This document shows, piece after piece, positions 13,722 through 27,522 of a stretch of 64,000 nucleotides of DNA. The number at the start of each line of letters is the position of its first letter. Position 1 is the stretch's first letter. This DNA is from Deinococcus sp. HSC-46F16 (GTDB lineage Bacteria; Deinococcota; Deinococci; Deinococcales; Deinococcaceae): positions 191,001 to 255,000 of the forward strand of contig NZ_JALJZW010000004.1 in assembly GCF_024171495.1 (NCBI RefSeq), read 5' to 3'. The position numbers were made by a program, and so were the translations under genes. The notes under the pieces were generated by a model, which worked only from the letters and a program-made list of their open reading frames with translations, ran no database searches and had not been told where the DNA came from.

Positions 13722-14435
13722 GTGAGAGAGGCGGCATTCGGCACGGTGGACCTGGGGCGGCTCTCGTACCGCGAGGCGTGGGACGTGCAGCACGAGGCCC
13801 ACGCGCAGGTCGCGGCGGGCGGGCAGCCCCAGCTCCTGCTGGTGGAGCACCCGCCCGTGCTCACGCTGGGCCGCAAGGCGCGGGAGGGCGGCAACATCGT
13901 CGTGACGCGCGAGTACCTCGCCGCGCAGGGCATCGAGGTGCTGGAAGTCGAGCGCGGCGGCGACGTGACCTACCACGGCCCCGGCCAGCTCGTGGCCTAC
14001 GCGATCTTTCCGGTGGGCCGCCGGGTGGCCGATTTTCTGCGGCTGCTGGAACACGTGACCATCGCGGCGCTGCACGACCTCGGCCTGCCCGACGCCCGGC
14101 CCAATCCCGGCTACGCGGGCGTGTACGTCGAGCCGCGCGAGGTGAACGGCCGCGTCTACGAGCAGAAGATCGCCTCCTTCGGGGTGGCGGTGCAGCGCGG
14201 TGTGGCCCTGCATGGGCTGGCGCTCAACGTCACGACCAACCTCCAGCACTTCGACCTGATCGTGCCCTGCGGCCTCACGGGCACCCACATGACGAGCGTG
14301 GAGCGCGAGTATGGGCGCCGGGGCCTGGACCGCGTGGCCGACATGACAGAAGCGCGGGCGGCCCTCACGCGGGCCTTTCACACCACCTTTGAGACTTACG
14401 ACTGGACGTTGCCCACGGCGGCAGCGGGAGGCTGA
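13722..14435 (+). CDS. lipB: Octanoyl-ACP:protein octanoyltransferase
   Basis: Moves octanoate from acyl carrier protein to the lipoyl domains of 2-oxoacid dehydrogenases and GcvH. The 237-residue protein shows VEHPPVLTLGRKA, the substrate-site motif RGGDVTYHGPGQLVAY, the catalytic lysine in EQKIASFGVAV and the catalytic cysteine in VPCGLTGTHMTS. The GTG at 13722 is fixed by the TACAAT box; the open frame continues upstream but without homology. lipA follows after 3 nt. Confidence 0.95.
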   Translation: MREAAFGTVDLGRLSYREAWDVQHEAHAQVAAGGQPQLLLVEHPPVLTLGRKAREGGNIVVTREYLAAQGIEVLEVERGGDVTYHGPGQLVAYAIFPVGRRVADFLRLLEHVTIAALHDLGLPDARPNPGYAGVYVEPREVNGRVYEQKIASFGVAVQRGVALHGLALNVTTNLQHFDLIVPCGLTGTHMTSVEREYGRRGLDRVADMTEARAALTRAFHTTFETYDWTLPTAAAGG

Positions 14436-14438
14436 GAC

Positions 14439-15440
<1,002 letters not shown>

Positions 15441-15454
15441 GGCGACAAGAAGGG

Positions 15455-15486
15455 GCGGGGGCCAGCGCGGACGGCCCCCGCTTTCC
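15455..15486 (+). terminator. Rho-independent terminator of lipBA
   Basis: GCGGGGGCC (15455-15463) pairs with GGCCCCCGC (15473-15481), then TTTCC. Confidence 0.8.
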
Positions 15487-15499
15487 ACTGCCGAATCAA

Positions 15500-15529
15500 A
15501 GAAAAAAGACACGAGGCAAACCCCGTGTC
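15500..15529 (-). terminator. Rho-independent terminator of tRNA-Ile
   Basis: On the minus strand GACACG and CGTGTC form the stem (15529-15524 with 15513-15508), followed directly by six T residues. Confidence 0.85.
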
Positions 15530-15534
15530 TCCCT

Positions 15535-15611
<77 letters not shown>

Positions 15612-15647
15612 GCACCCGCCTCCCCGCGCTGCGGACAAGCGGGAGTC

Positions 15648-15676
15648 AATCTAGCAGTGCCCGCGCGGGGTGTCAA
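15648..15676 (-). promoter_or_regulatory. Promoter of tRNA-Ile
   Basis: A consensus sigma-A promoter on the minus strand: TTGACA (15676-15671), 17 nt, TAGATT (15653-15648). Confidence 0.8.
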
Positions 15677-15775
15677 CGGCCCCCGGAGATGCCCCTCCCG
15701 GCGTGCCCATGCCCCCGCCGGGGGGAGGCGCGGTGTCAGGTTGCCGTGAGAGGGGGCGTGGTCCCCTGCGGACGT

Positions 15776-16858
15776 ATGCGCGACCGCCTGCTGCCCCTGC
15801 CCGACCCGGCGTTCTATCTGGGGGAGGGTGGGACAGGCTCCCCCACCCGCACCGAGGAGGCCCGCCGCGCGGCCTACCAGTGGGGACTGCCGATCGCGCT
15901 CCTCGCCGTGGCCGTGGGGCTGGCCCTGGTCTGGCCGCTGCACCCGGCGCAGACGGCACTGTGGGGAGGCTTGGCCGGGGTGCTGGCCGTGGCCCTGGTA
16001 CTCTCGGCCCTGCCGCGCTGCCCGGTGGGCGTGCTCGACCGGCTGCTGCTGCTGGGAGGCTGGACATTCCTGCTGGGGCGGCTGGCGCTGGGGCTGTTCG
16101 CGCCGCACCTCGTGGACGGGGGACCGGAGTTGCTGGGGCTGCTGCTGCCGTGGTTCGTGCTGGGGCTGCTGGCGCCGGGGTGGCTGCTGGACTCTTCCCT
16201 GGGCCGCTGGGTGGCGCGTGGGGCGCTGGCAGTCACCGGGGCGCTGGGAGCGCTGTATGGAGTGCGGGTGCTGCTGGGCACGGGCGAGAGCGGCCTGATT
16301 CTCGCGCTGCTCGCGCAACTGCTGCTGGTGGGCGGACTGGCCCTGCTGGGACAGGAGGCCACGTTGACCCGCACCGAGGACCGTCGGGGTCCCTGGAGTG
16401 GCCTCCTCCCCGGCGAGTGCGACGAGTTGACGGGCCTGCCCCTGCGGCGCCCGATGGAGCGGCGCCTGCGGACGCTGCGCCGTCCGGTGGCCGTGGCGGT
16501 CGTCGGGGTGGACGATCTGCCGGACCTGGAGCGGGGCGGCGGCGCGGTCCTCGTGCAGACGGTACGGGCGCACCTCGCCCGCACGCTGGCGGCGGCCACC
16601 CGCACGGGTGACCCGGTGGCCTGCCTGGGCGAAGGCACCTTCGCCGTCCTGCTGCCCACCACCGACCCCCTCGCCGTGCGGGTCGTGGCCGAGCGGCTGC
16701 GGCTGCGGGTGGCCTCGCGGCCCCTGGCCGGGCGGGTGGTCACCGTGAGCGTGGGGCTCGCCGTGGGCACCGGGGCAGAGGCGCTCGCACGGGCGGAGGC
16801 CGCCCTGCGGGACGCGCAGGCTGGGGGCGGACACCGGGTCGAGGTGGCGCCGGAATAA
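15776..16858 (+). CDS. Membrane protein with degenerate GGDEF domain
   Basis: A 360-residue protein. From about residue 30 to 210 there are six or so hydrophobic helices, then a C-terminal GGDEF-fold domain opening with the typical DELTGLPLRRPMERRL. The catalytic loop, normally GG(D/E)EF, reads GEGTF in CLGEGTFAVLLP, so the metal-binding acid and the substrate loop are altered and diguanylate cyclase activity is unlikely. It may be a sensor that binds a nucleotide, or a scaffold. ATG 15776 was chosen because the upstream 29 codons of the frame look non-coding; the start is uncertain. Confidence 0.75.
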   Translation: MRDRLLPLPDPAFYLGEGGTGSPTRTEEARRAAYQWGLPIALLAVAVGLALVWPLHPAQTALWGGLAGVLAVALVLSALPRCPVGVLDRLLLLGGWTFLLGRLALGLFAPHLVDGGPELLGLLLPWFVLGLLAPGWLLDSSLGRWVARGALAVTGALGALYGVRVLLGTGESGLILALLAQLLLVGGLALLGQEATLTRTEDRRGPWSGLLPGECDELTGLPLRRPMERRLRTLRRPVAVAVVGVDDLPDLERGGGAVLVQTVRAHLARTLAAATRTGDPVACLGEGTFAVLLPTTDPLAVRVVAERLRLRVASRPLAGRVVTVSVGLAVGTGAEALARAEAALRDAQAGGGHRVEVAPE

Positions 16859-16871
16859 ATCTGCGCCCGCA

Positions 16872-16901
16872 TTGACACGGCCCCGGCTTCCGGCGTCCAA
16901 T
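16872..16901 (+). promoter_or_regulatory. Promoter of the amylase gene
   Basis: TTGACA (16872-16877), 18 nt, TCCAAT (16896-16901); ATG 16911 follows 9 nt later, so the mRNA would be leaderless or nearly so. Confidence 0.6.
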
Positions 16902-16910
16902 GCGGGCACC

Positions 16911-19982
<3,072 letters not shown>

Positions 19983-20002
19983 AGGTTTAGACTCGGTTCA
20001 CC

Positions 20003-20033
20003 GGGGGAGCCTCACCGTCAGGCTCCCCTGTTC
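20003..20033 (+). terminator. Rho-independent terminator after the amylase gene
   Basis: GGGGAGCCT (20004-20012) pairs with AGGCTCCCC (20020-20028); a short TGTT follows. Confidence 0.65.
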
Positions 20034-20054
20034 GCTGGCTCTCTCTGTCCCCAC

Positions 20055-20072
20055 CTGACACGGGGCTGACAC
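20055..20072 (+). promoter_or_regulatory. Pho-box-like direct repeat before the phosphate uptake genes
   Basis: CTGACAC-GGGG-CTGACAC: two identical 7-bp repeats with an 11-bp period, the geometry of PhoB/PhoP binding sites (E. coli CTGTCAT repeats with 4-bp spacers). A weak -10 (GAGAAT, 20080-20085) lies 7 bp downstream and no -35 is present, as expected for an activator-dependent promoter. Confidence 0.55.
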
Positions 20073-20099
20073 AGGGCCGGAGAATCGGAGGGGATTGTC

Positions 20100-20738
20100 A
20101 TGGTTCTGTCTAAATTCATGCCCAAAAACCCGCAGTTCAGCGCCAAGTTTGCCCAGGCCGCCCGCAATGCCCATGTGACGGCCCAGGCGCTGGTGGAACT
20201 GCTCGAGAACTACACCGATGTCGAGGCGAAGGTGAACCGCATCCGCGACCTTGAACACGAGGGGGACCGCATCAGCCGCGAAGTGACCAACATGCTGGCC
20301 GAGTCCTTTATCGTGCCCTTCGACCGCGAGGACATCATCTCGCTCAACCATGAACTCGACGACCTCGTGGACAGCCTGGAAGACGCCGCCCGCAAGCTCA
20401 GCCTCTACGGGGTGGAGCGTCCGCTGCCCGAGATGGCGCACCTCGCGCGGGTGGTCGAGCAGCAGTGCGCCCTGCTGGCCCAGGGGATGCCCCTGATCGA
20501 AAGCAAGGACCGCGTGCGTGAACTCGCCGCGCTGGCCGGGCAGATCCGGGCGCTTGAGGACGAGGGCGATACCATCAGCGACAACGTGCAGCGCGAGCTG
20601 TACGTGGGCGTCCACGACGTGCCGGGCATGATCCGGGCGATGCGCGGCGGCGAGATCGTCGAGTTGATCGAGGAAGCCTCCGACCAGGCGCAGCGGGTCG
20701 CCAAGACGGTCGAGAGCATCCTGCTCAAGAACGCCTGA
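20100..20738 (+). CDS. DUF47 (PhoU-related) protein, partner of Pit transporter
   Basis: The 212-residue cytoplasmic helical protein belongs to the DUF47/YkaA family, relatives of PhoU found next to Pit transporters. Typical stretches are RIRDLEHEGDRISREVTNMLAESFIVPFDREDI and the second, PhoU-like repeat IRALEDEGDTISDNVQREL; the E-x-x-x-D motifs in PhoU relatives bind metal clusters. It is thought to modulate the transporter. Shine-Dalgarno GGAGGGG lies 6 nt before ATG. The pit gene starts 23 nt after its stop. Confidence 0.9.
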   Translation: MVLSKFMPKNPQFSAKFAQAARNAHVTAQALVELLENYTDVEAKVNRIRDLEHEGDRISREVTNMLAESFIVPFDREDIISLNHELDDLVDSLEDAARKLSLYGVERPLPEMAHLARVVEQQCALLAQGMPLIESKDRVRELAALAGQIRALEDEGDTISDNVQRELYVGVHDVPGMIRAMRGGEIVELIEEASDQAQRVAKTVESILLKNA

Positions 20739-20761
20739 GCCGGGGAAGCACGCAGACACTT

Positions 20762-21763
<1,002 letters not shown>

Positions 21764-21784
21764 GGCCTGAAGCGGAAAGAGATG

Positions 21785-21820
21785 AGGTGGGAGACGCGAG
21801 TGACGTCTCCCACCTTCGCT
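21785..21820 (+). terminator. Rho-independent terminator after pit
   Basis: AGGTGGGAGACG (21785-21796) pairs with CGTCTCCCACCT (21804-21815), then TCGCTTG. Confidence 0.8.
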
Positions 21821-21839
21821 TGTCTCGCGCCCCGCAGCC

Positions 21840-22150
21840 TCAGGTCAACCCCAGCCGCCGCGCTTCCTCCCACAGGTACGGGCGGGCGTGGGGGTGGGCG
21901 GCCTGCTTGAGCAGGGCTGCCGCCTGCGCCTTTTCGTCGTGGCCGAGAATCTCCGCGGCCCCCTGCTCAGGGACCACAGCGGTGGGCTGGAAGGACGTGG
22001 TGGGCTTAAAGCATGGGCACGATGGTGGAGACCTGCGCCCTGGGGTGCCATGAGCGCCTGCCCGCCGAACCCCGGGGGGATGCAGGCTCCGAAGCGGCTG
22101 CCGTTGGCTTGCCCGAAGAGGCCAATGGCTCAAGACTGGCTGCTGCGCAA
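21840..22150 (-). pseudogene. Remnant of an acetyl-CoA hydrolase/transferase gene (3' part, frameshifted)
   Basis: The last ~45 codons on the minus strand read TAVVPEQGAAEILG and LLKQAAHPHARPYLWEEARR, which fits the C-terminus of acetyl-CoA hydrolase/CoA-transferase proteins (…VVTEYGVADLRG…AHPDFR…). Upstream, in other frames, GLFGQANGSRFGACIPPGFG and GAQVSTIVPML continue the same family pattern, so at least two frameshifts and one stop have accumulated, and the 5' two thirds are missing. No start or promoter was found. The remaining 22151-22323 shows nothing recognisable. Confidence 0.6.
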
Positions 22151-22323
22151 CTGGGACAGGATCACTGGTGACTTCTCACCACCACTCGGACGTCCGCAGG
22201 AAGCCGCGCTTCTTTCACGTGGGCCGAGAGTTGCGCCGCCGTTGGGGTCTTCACGCGACCTTCCGCGACGAGCGGGCCGGAATGCACCAAACAGTTCCGG
22301 CAGGTGCAGAACCGGCCTGGCCC

Positions 22324-23244
22324 TCAAGTGGTCAGCGCCGGAACTTGCCCTACGCGGACACTTTCGCCCGCACTCGCCTCGCCCCGCAGCAGGTCCGCGA
22401 GCACCCCGGCACCGCGCATTACCCCCAGGGCCGGGCGACTGAAGAGGGCGTTCGCGTCCACTGCCCACACCTCTCCGTGCTGCACGGCACGCACCTCGCG
22501 GTGGCTCAGGACCGCGTCGGCAAACGCCACGTTCTCGGCCAAACCATAGCCGCAGCACATCACCACGATGACGTCGGGATCGAGGGCCGTCACGTCCTCC
22601 CAGGTCGTGCGGCCTGAATCGGTCCCTGGTGCGCCCAGCACATTGAGTCCGCCCGCCCGCTCGACCTGCTCGGGAACCCAGTGGCCGCCGTAGAAGGGCG
22701 GGTCCACCCACTCCAGGGTGAGGACGCGGGGCGCGTGCGTTGCGGGCCTCACGGCGTCCCACTCGGCCTGGGACTGCCGAATCAGCGCCTCGCCACGTTC
22801 CGGGAGGCCAACCGCCGCGGCCAGGGCACGCATGTCGTCCAGAATGCCCGCAACGCTGCGGCCTTCCAGACTCAGGACCTGGGCGGCGGGCAGGCAGCCC
22901 GGCAGATACCGGACCGCCGATTCAATGGTGCCGGGAGTCACCGCGCACACCTCGCATACGCCCTGGGTGACCACAAGGTCGGGACCCAGACGGTCGAGCT
23001 GCGCCCCGTCCACCTGATACAGGGCGCGGCCCTCGCGCACCGCAGCACTCACCGCCTGGTCGATCTCCGCCTGCGGCGCTCCACTGTCGATAATGGACCG
23101 GGTCAGCACCGGGCGTCCGGCTGCAGCGGGGTGGTCGCAGGAATGACTGACCCCCACCAGCCGCTCCCCCACCCCCAGAGCGACCAGCAGGTCGGTGGCG
23201 CTGGGAAGCAAACTCACGATGCGGCCGGACGAGGCAGGGGACAT
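22324..23244 (-). CDS. Cobalamin/iron-type periplasmic-binding-fold protein (BtuF-like)
   Basis: A 306-residue protein of the class III substrate-binding fold used for vitamin B12 and siderophores. Family stretches: RIVSLLPSATDLLVALG, VGVSHSCDHPA, LVVTQGVCEVCAVT and the long helix before WVDPPFYGGHWVPE. The Cys pair in the CEVC motif is typical of the cytoplasmic-looking 'cobalamin-binding protein' group. No signal peptide is visible at ATG 23244, which is fixed by TAGGCT 6 nt upstream, and no ABC transporter genes adjoin it, so it may be an orphan or intracellular member. Confidence 0.75.
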   Translation of the reverse strand: MSPASSGRIVSLLPSATDLLVALGVGERLVGVSHSCDHPAAAGRPVLTRSIIDSGAPQAEIDQAVSAAVREGRALYQVDGAQLDRLGPDLVVTQGVCEVCAVTPGTIESAVRYLPGCLPAAQVLSLEGRSVAGILDDMRALAAAVGLPERGEALIRQSQAEWDAVRPATHAPRVLTLEWVDPPFYGGHWVPEQVERAGGLNVLGAPGTDSGRTTWEDVTALDPDVIVVMCCGYGLAENVAFADAVLSHREVRAVQHGEVWAVDANALFSRPALGVMRGAGVLADLLRGEASAGESVRVGQVPALTT

Positions 23245-23250
23245 ACCCAG

Positions 23251-23256
23251 AGCCTA
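23251..23256 (-). promoter_or_regulatory. Leaderless promoter -10 of the BtuF-like gene
   Basis: TAGGCT on the minus strand, 6 nt before ATG 23244. Confidence 0.6.
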
Positions 23257-23288
23257 AGCGCTCGCAGGACGACCCGCCAAGCCGTCCA

Positions 23289-24113
23289 TCACCGGAGAGG
23301 AAAGGCGGGCGCCTCGCCCAGGGATGGGCGGCTGGCCCACAGTTCCAGCAGACCGCGCACGGTCAGCGTCTCGTCGTAGTGGTCGATCTCGCGGCAGAGG
23401 CCCTCCACCGTGCGCGAGAAGCCGCCCGTGGCGACCGCGACGGCTTCCCCCGGCAACTCGGCGCGGATGCGGCGCAACAGGCCGTCCACCATCTCGGCGT
23501 ACCCGAAGACGAGGCCGGATTGCAGGGCGTGGGTGGTGTTCTTGCCGATGGCGGTGCGCGGGGCTTCGAGCGTGATGCGCGGCAGCTTGGCCGCCCGCGA
23601 GAAGAGGGCGTCGGCGCTGAGCTGCGCTCCCGTCGCCAGCACGCCCCCCAGAAAGCGCCGCCCGCGCCCGATCACGTCGAAGTTGGTGGACGTGCCGAAG
23701 TCCACGACGACCGCGTACTCGTGCCCGCCGAGGTACCGCTCGGCCCCGAACAGGTTGGCGAGGCGGTCGGCCCCCACCGCGCCCGGCTGGTCGAGTTCGA
23801 CCGTCACGTCGGGGAGGTTCTCGGCGCTCACCTCGAAGGCTTCGACCCGGAAATGCCGCCGCAGCGCCAGCGCGTAGTTCTGCCCCAGGGGCGGCGCCAC
23901 GCTGCTCAGCACGGCCGCGCGGGGCGGCGCGGCCCCCGCCAGCGCGAACAGGCCCTGAAGCTGCAGCGCGAGGTCGTCGGGCAGGTGATCGCGGTTGGTC
24001 CGCACCCGCCAGGTGTGCGTGAGGGTCAGCGAGGCGTCCGCGAGGCCCAGCACGGTACTGGTGTTGCCGATATCCACGGCGAGCAGCGGGAAGGAGGAGG
24101 GGGAGGCAGGCAC
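23289..24113 (-). CDS. coaX: Type III pantothenate kinase
   Basis: First step of coenzyme A synthesis: ATP-dependent phosphorylation of pantothenate, needing a monovalent cation. The 274-residue ASKHA-fold enzyme has LLAVDIGNTSTVLGL (phosphate-1 motif) at the N-terminus, QPGAVGADRLANLFGA, VVVDFGTSTNFDVI (phosphate-2 motif), FLGGVLATGAQLS and AVATGGFSRT (adenosine motif). GTG 24113 is supported by CACAAT 6 nt upstream. Type III enzymes are insensitive to CoA feedback. Confidence 0.94.
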   Translation of the reverse strand: MPASPSSFPLLAVDIGNTSTVLGLADASLTLTHTWRVRTNRDHLPDDLALQLQGLFALAGAAPPRAAVLSSVAPPLGQNYALALRRHFRVEAFEVSAENLPDVTVELDQPGAVGADRLANLFGAERYLGGHEYAVVVDFGTSTNFDVIGRGRRFLGGVLATGAQLSADALFSRAAKLPRITLEAPRTAIGKNTTHALQSGLVFGYAEMVDGLLRRIRAELPGEAVAVATGGFSRTVEGLCREIDHYDETLTVRGLLELWASRPSLGEAPAFPLR

Positions 24114-24119
24114 GGGGGC

Positions 24120-24125
24120 ATTGTG
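24120..24125 (-). promoter_or_regulatory. Possible leaderless -10 of coaX
   Basis: CACAAT on the minus strand, 6 nt before GTG 24113; the first base departs from the TANNNT pattern. Confidence 0.4.
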
Positions 24126-24141
24126 GCAGAGGCCAAAGGAT

Positions 24142-24173
24142 GGGGGCAGGGGCCGAAGCTGCCCCCTGCCCCC
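24142..24173 (-). terminator. Strong hairpin after the exb operon
   Basis: GGGGGCAGGGG (24142-24152) pairs with CCCCTGCCCCC (24163-24173), an 11-bp stem. It lies just beyond the stop of the exported-protein gene; the T-run is weak. Confidence 0.55.
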
Positions 24174-24183
24174 GGTGCCCGAC

Positions 24184-24876
<693 letters not shown>

Positions 24877-24932
24877 GGTGAACCTCATAACAAAGGGGAA
24901 TGACGGGAGGCTGACCCGGAGGGGTGCGTCGG

Positions 24933-27107
24933 TCAGGCGTCCTTGAGGTAGACGACCCGGCAGGCGGCGCCCGCCTTGCGGAATTGCTCGGCGGCATCGG
25001 CACTCAGGACCACGTCGGTCCGGACCGGGGAGTTGGGGGCGATGCGGGGGGCCTGCACGCGCGTGGCCTTGACGCGGGTGATGTTCTGGAAGGCGCCGAG
25101 CTGCCCTTCCGAGGTCGCGTAGGTGTGCAGGTTGCCCTCGTTGACGAGCTGGGAGGACACACCCCGCACCAGCGCCGCGTCGGGCCAGAGCTGGGTGCCC
25201 GAGGCGTCGTAGACCCGGCTGGTCATGTCGCGGTCGAAGCGGCCCAGCCCGCGCACGTCCACAACGACGGTGCAGGCCAGGGGACGCGTCTCGGTTCCCG
25301 CTGCCGCTCCGCCGCCACCGCCGCCCGCACGGGCAATCTCGCCGCCGCCCGCGCCGCCCCCACCACCGGGGGCACCGCTGCCGCCGCGTCCGGGGGCCTC
25401 GCCGGTTCCGGTAGAGCCGCCCGCGCCGTTGCCACCCGGACGCCCGCCGGTCGGAGTTGTCCCCTCGCCACCGGGGCCGCTCGCCGCGCCGCCCGACCCG
25501 CCGCGCCCGGCGCCGGGGCCGGGGTCGGGGGCCGAACCGGACCCGCTCCCAGACCCTGCGCCGGTGGAAGCGCGGGGAGTCTCGGCGGGTGCAGCCGGAG
25601 CGCTCCCTGTGCCCCCACTTCCGGCAGCGGGCGCAGTCGGGGCCGCCGGGGGCGTCGTCGCGGTTCCCGCGCGGGGGGTGGGGCTGCCCGTGCCCTCACC
25701 CGTTCCGGCGGGGGTGCCGGGGGTCGGGCCGGGGCGGGCGGTGTCGGCAGCGGGAGCCGGGGAGGTGCCCTGCCCCGCCGCCCCACGGGTGGGGACGCTG
25801 GCCTCGCCGGGAGTGGGGGCGGGGGTGGGAGCCGCGCCCCTGCCACCTGCCGATTCTGCTGGAGCGGTCGCTGGGGCCGGGGTTCCGGGCCGTGCCGAGG
25901 CCACGGGGTCCGCACTTCCGCCCGACGTGCCCGCCGCCGGACGGGACGCGGCAGGCGCGTCGGGGGCCGTCTCCTGCGGGGTGCGGCTCACAGTGCCTGC
26001 ACGTCCGGTGACGGCCTCGGGGGTGCCGGGGGCCTGGGTGCCGCGCGGTGCGAGGGGTACGTCGGGCGCGGTGCCCTGGGGGGCGCGGGCGGCGGCGCGG
26101 GGGGCTTCGGCCGTCTCCCCCGCCGCTGGAGTGCCCCCGCTGCCGCGTGCCGGGGCGCTCTCGCCGCCCGCCTCGGTGGAGGCGGCCCCGGCGCCACGGG
26201 CGGGCGCGGGTTCCTCGGTGGCCGTGGCACTGCCACGAGCGGGCGCGGCCGTTTCCTCCGCAGTCGCCGGGGCTGCGTCCTCGCGGCGGGGCAGGGTGGC
26301 GACCGTCTCGGCGGGACTGGGCGTTTCGGACGTTCCTGCGCGGGCCTCGGCCTCTGTCGGTACCTCGTCGAGCGGGGTCGCCTGGCTGGGCGCCTCCGCT
26401 TCCGGCACGAAGAGGCCTGATCCGCTCGGCGCACCCGCCGACGCCTCCGGGGCGAGTTCCTGCGGAGTGGCCTCGGGCGCGGATGCCCCCGCCGTCGTGG
26501 GGGAGGGGGCAGGAGCGTCCGGGGCCGCGCTCGTGGGACGGGCGGGATCGGGGGTGCTCGCGGTGGCGGGGGCGGGAGCTGCCGTGTTGGGCGTTGGCGC
26601 CGGGGCGGGTGTGGTGCGCGTCGCTGGATTCGCGGGGGGCTGAGAGGCGGCCCGCTGCGGGGTCGGTTGCGTCTGGGACGCAGGGGTGGGGTCTGGCTCG
26701 GGTGGGGGGGTCCGCTCCGGCGTGGCCCGCGTCTCCGGCGGCAGGGCCGGGGGCGGGGACGGCGGGGCGGGCTCGGGGGCCGGAGTCGCCGGGGGTGGCG
26801 GGGCCTCCTCCACCTGCGCCTCGGCCTTTGGCGGCGGAGGCGTTTCAGGCCGGGCGGCGGGCGCCTCCACGCGGGGGGGCGGTGTCAGGGTGGCCGTGGG
26901 GGTCGGCGACGGCGCCAGCGTCACCACTTCCAGCGGGGCACGGTCCAGATCGGGCGGACTGGCCGCCGCGAAGCGCACGTCGGGCCGCAGCGCCAGCAGC
27001 CCCAGCAGCAGCGCCCCGTGCAGGGCCAGCGTGACTCCCGCCGCGCGGAGTTGGTCGCGGCGCTCGGGGTTGGGCGGGGGTGGCGGGGGGCCGGGCAGGG
27101 TGGTCAT
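24933..27107 (-). CDS. TonB-like transducer with a ~550-residue Pro/Ala/Gly-rich linker
   Basis: 724 residues: a short N-terminus, one transmembrane helix (about residues 23-42, VTLALHGALLLGLLALRP), then about 550 residues of Pro, Ala, Thr, Gly and Glu with no folded domain, and a C-terminal domain from about residue 605. The N-terminal layout and its position after exbB-exbD point to a TonB/TolA-type energy transducer. The C-terminal domain (CTVVVDVRGLGRFDRDMTSR … CRVVYLKDA) lacks the TonB signature and instead recalls the VVDARGLG…P.I.D..G modules of LPP20/FlgT-type exported proteins; that resemblance is from memory of the pattern. The long spacer would suit a thick envelope. Confidence 0.7.
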   Translation of the reverse strand: MTTLPGPPPPPPNPERRDQLRAAGVTLALHGALLLGLLALRPDVRFAAASPPDLDRAPLEVVTLAPSPTPTATLTPPPRVEAPAARPETPPPPKAEAQVEEAPPPPATPAPEPAPPSPPPALPPETRATPERTPPPEPDPTPASQTQPTPQRAASQPPANPATRTTPAPAPTPNTAAPAPATASTPDPARPTSAAPDAPAPSPTTAGASAPEATPQELAPEASAGAPSGSGLFVPEAEAPSQATPLDEVPTEAEARAGTSETPSPAETVATLPRREDAAPATAEETAAPARGSATATEEPAPARGAGAASTEAGGESAPARGSGGTPAAGETAEAPRAAARAPQGTAPDVPLAPRGTQAPGTPEAVTGRAGTVSRTPQETAPDAPAASRPAAGTSGGSADPVASARPGTPAPATAPAESAGGRGAAPTPAPTPGEASVPTRGAAGQGTSPAPAADTARPGPTPGTPAGTGEGTGSPTPRAGTATTPPAAPTAPAAGSGGTGSAPAAPAETPRASTGAGSGSGSGSAPDPGPGAGRGGSGGAASGPGGEGTTPTGGRPGGNGAGGSTGTGEAPGRGGSGAPGGGGGAGGGEIARAGGGGGGAAAGTETRPLACTVVVDVRGLGRFDRDMTSRVYDASGTQLWPDAALVRGVSSQLVNEGNLHTYATSEGQLGAFQNITRVKATRVQAPRIAPNSPVRTDVVLSADAAEQFRKAGAACRVVYLKDA

Positions 27108-27111
27108 GGGG

Positions 27112-27522
27112 TCACTCCTCCGCGTCGCGGGTGCCCAGCGCCAGACGCTCGCCCCCGGCCTTCTTGATCTCGTCCATCACCCGTACGACCGTCCCGTAGT
27201 TGCCGCGCTCGTCGGCCCGCAGGCCCACCAGCCCGCCGGACGACTTCACCAGGGGCTCCAACCGCCCGCCCAGCCGGGTGAGCGTCGTTTCCTTGCCATT
27301 CAGGAAAATCTTGCCCGAGCGGTCCACGCTCACGATGGGCAGCTCCGGCGTCTCCTGCACGGTCGTGCTGGCGCGGGGCAGGTCGAGGGGCAGGGCGTTT
27401 TGCCGCGCCCCGAGGCTGCTCGTCAGGAAGAAGAAGATCAGCAGCAGCAGCACGATGTCCACCATCGGGGCGAAATCGAAGGTCACCCCGCCCTCGCTGC
27501 TCTCGCGAAACCGCCGCCTCAC
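27112..27522 (-). CDS. exbD: ExbD/TolR-family protein
   Basis: 136 residues. One transmembrane helix carries the functional Asp: FDFAPMVDIVLLLLIFFFLTS. The periplasmic domain (LPIVSVDRSGKIFLNGKE … LRADERGNYGTVVRVMDEIKKAG) is typical. With ExbB it forms the proton-driven motor that energises the transducer encoded next. GTG 27522 overlaps the exbB stop (GTGA). Confidence 0.92.
   Translation of the reverse strand: MRRRFRESSEGGVTFDFAPMVDIVLLLLIFFFLTSSLGARQNALPLDLPRASTTVQETPELPIVSVDRSGKIFLNGKETTLTRLGGRLEPLVKSSGGLVGLRADERGNYGTVVRVMDEIKKAGGERLALGTRDAEE

Noticed and set aside
19987..19996. TTAGACTCGG shared with 36321-36330
   Set aside because: Only about 11 bp are shared with the accB leader; too short to call a repeat.
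24924..26643. Long plus-strand frames opposite the TonB-like gene
   Set aside because: Gly/Ala/Arg-rich mirror of the Pro/Ala linker; exbB-exbD context supports the minus strand.
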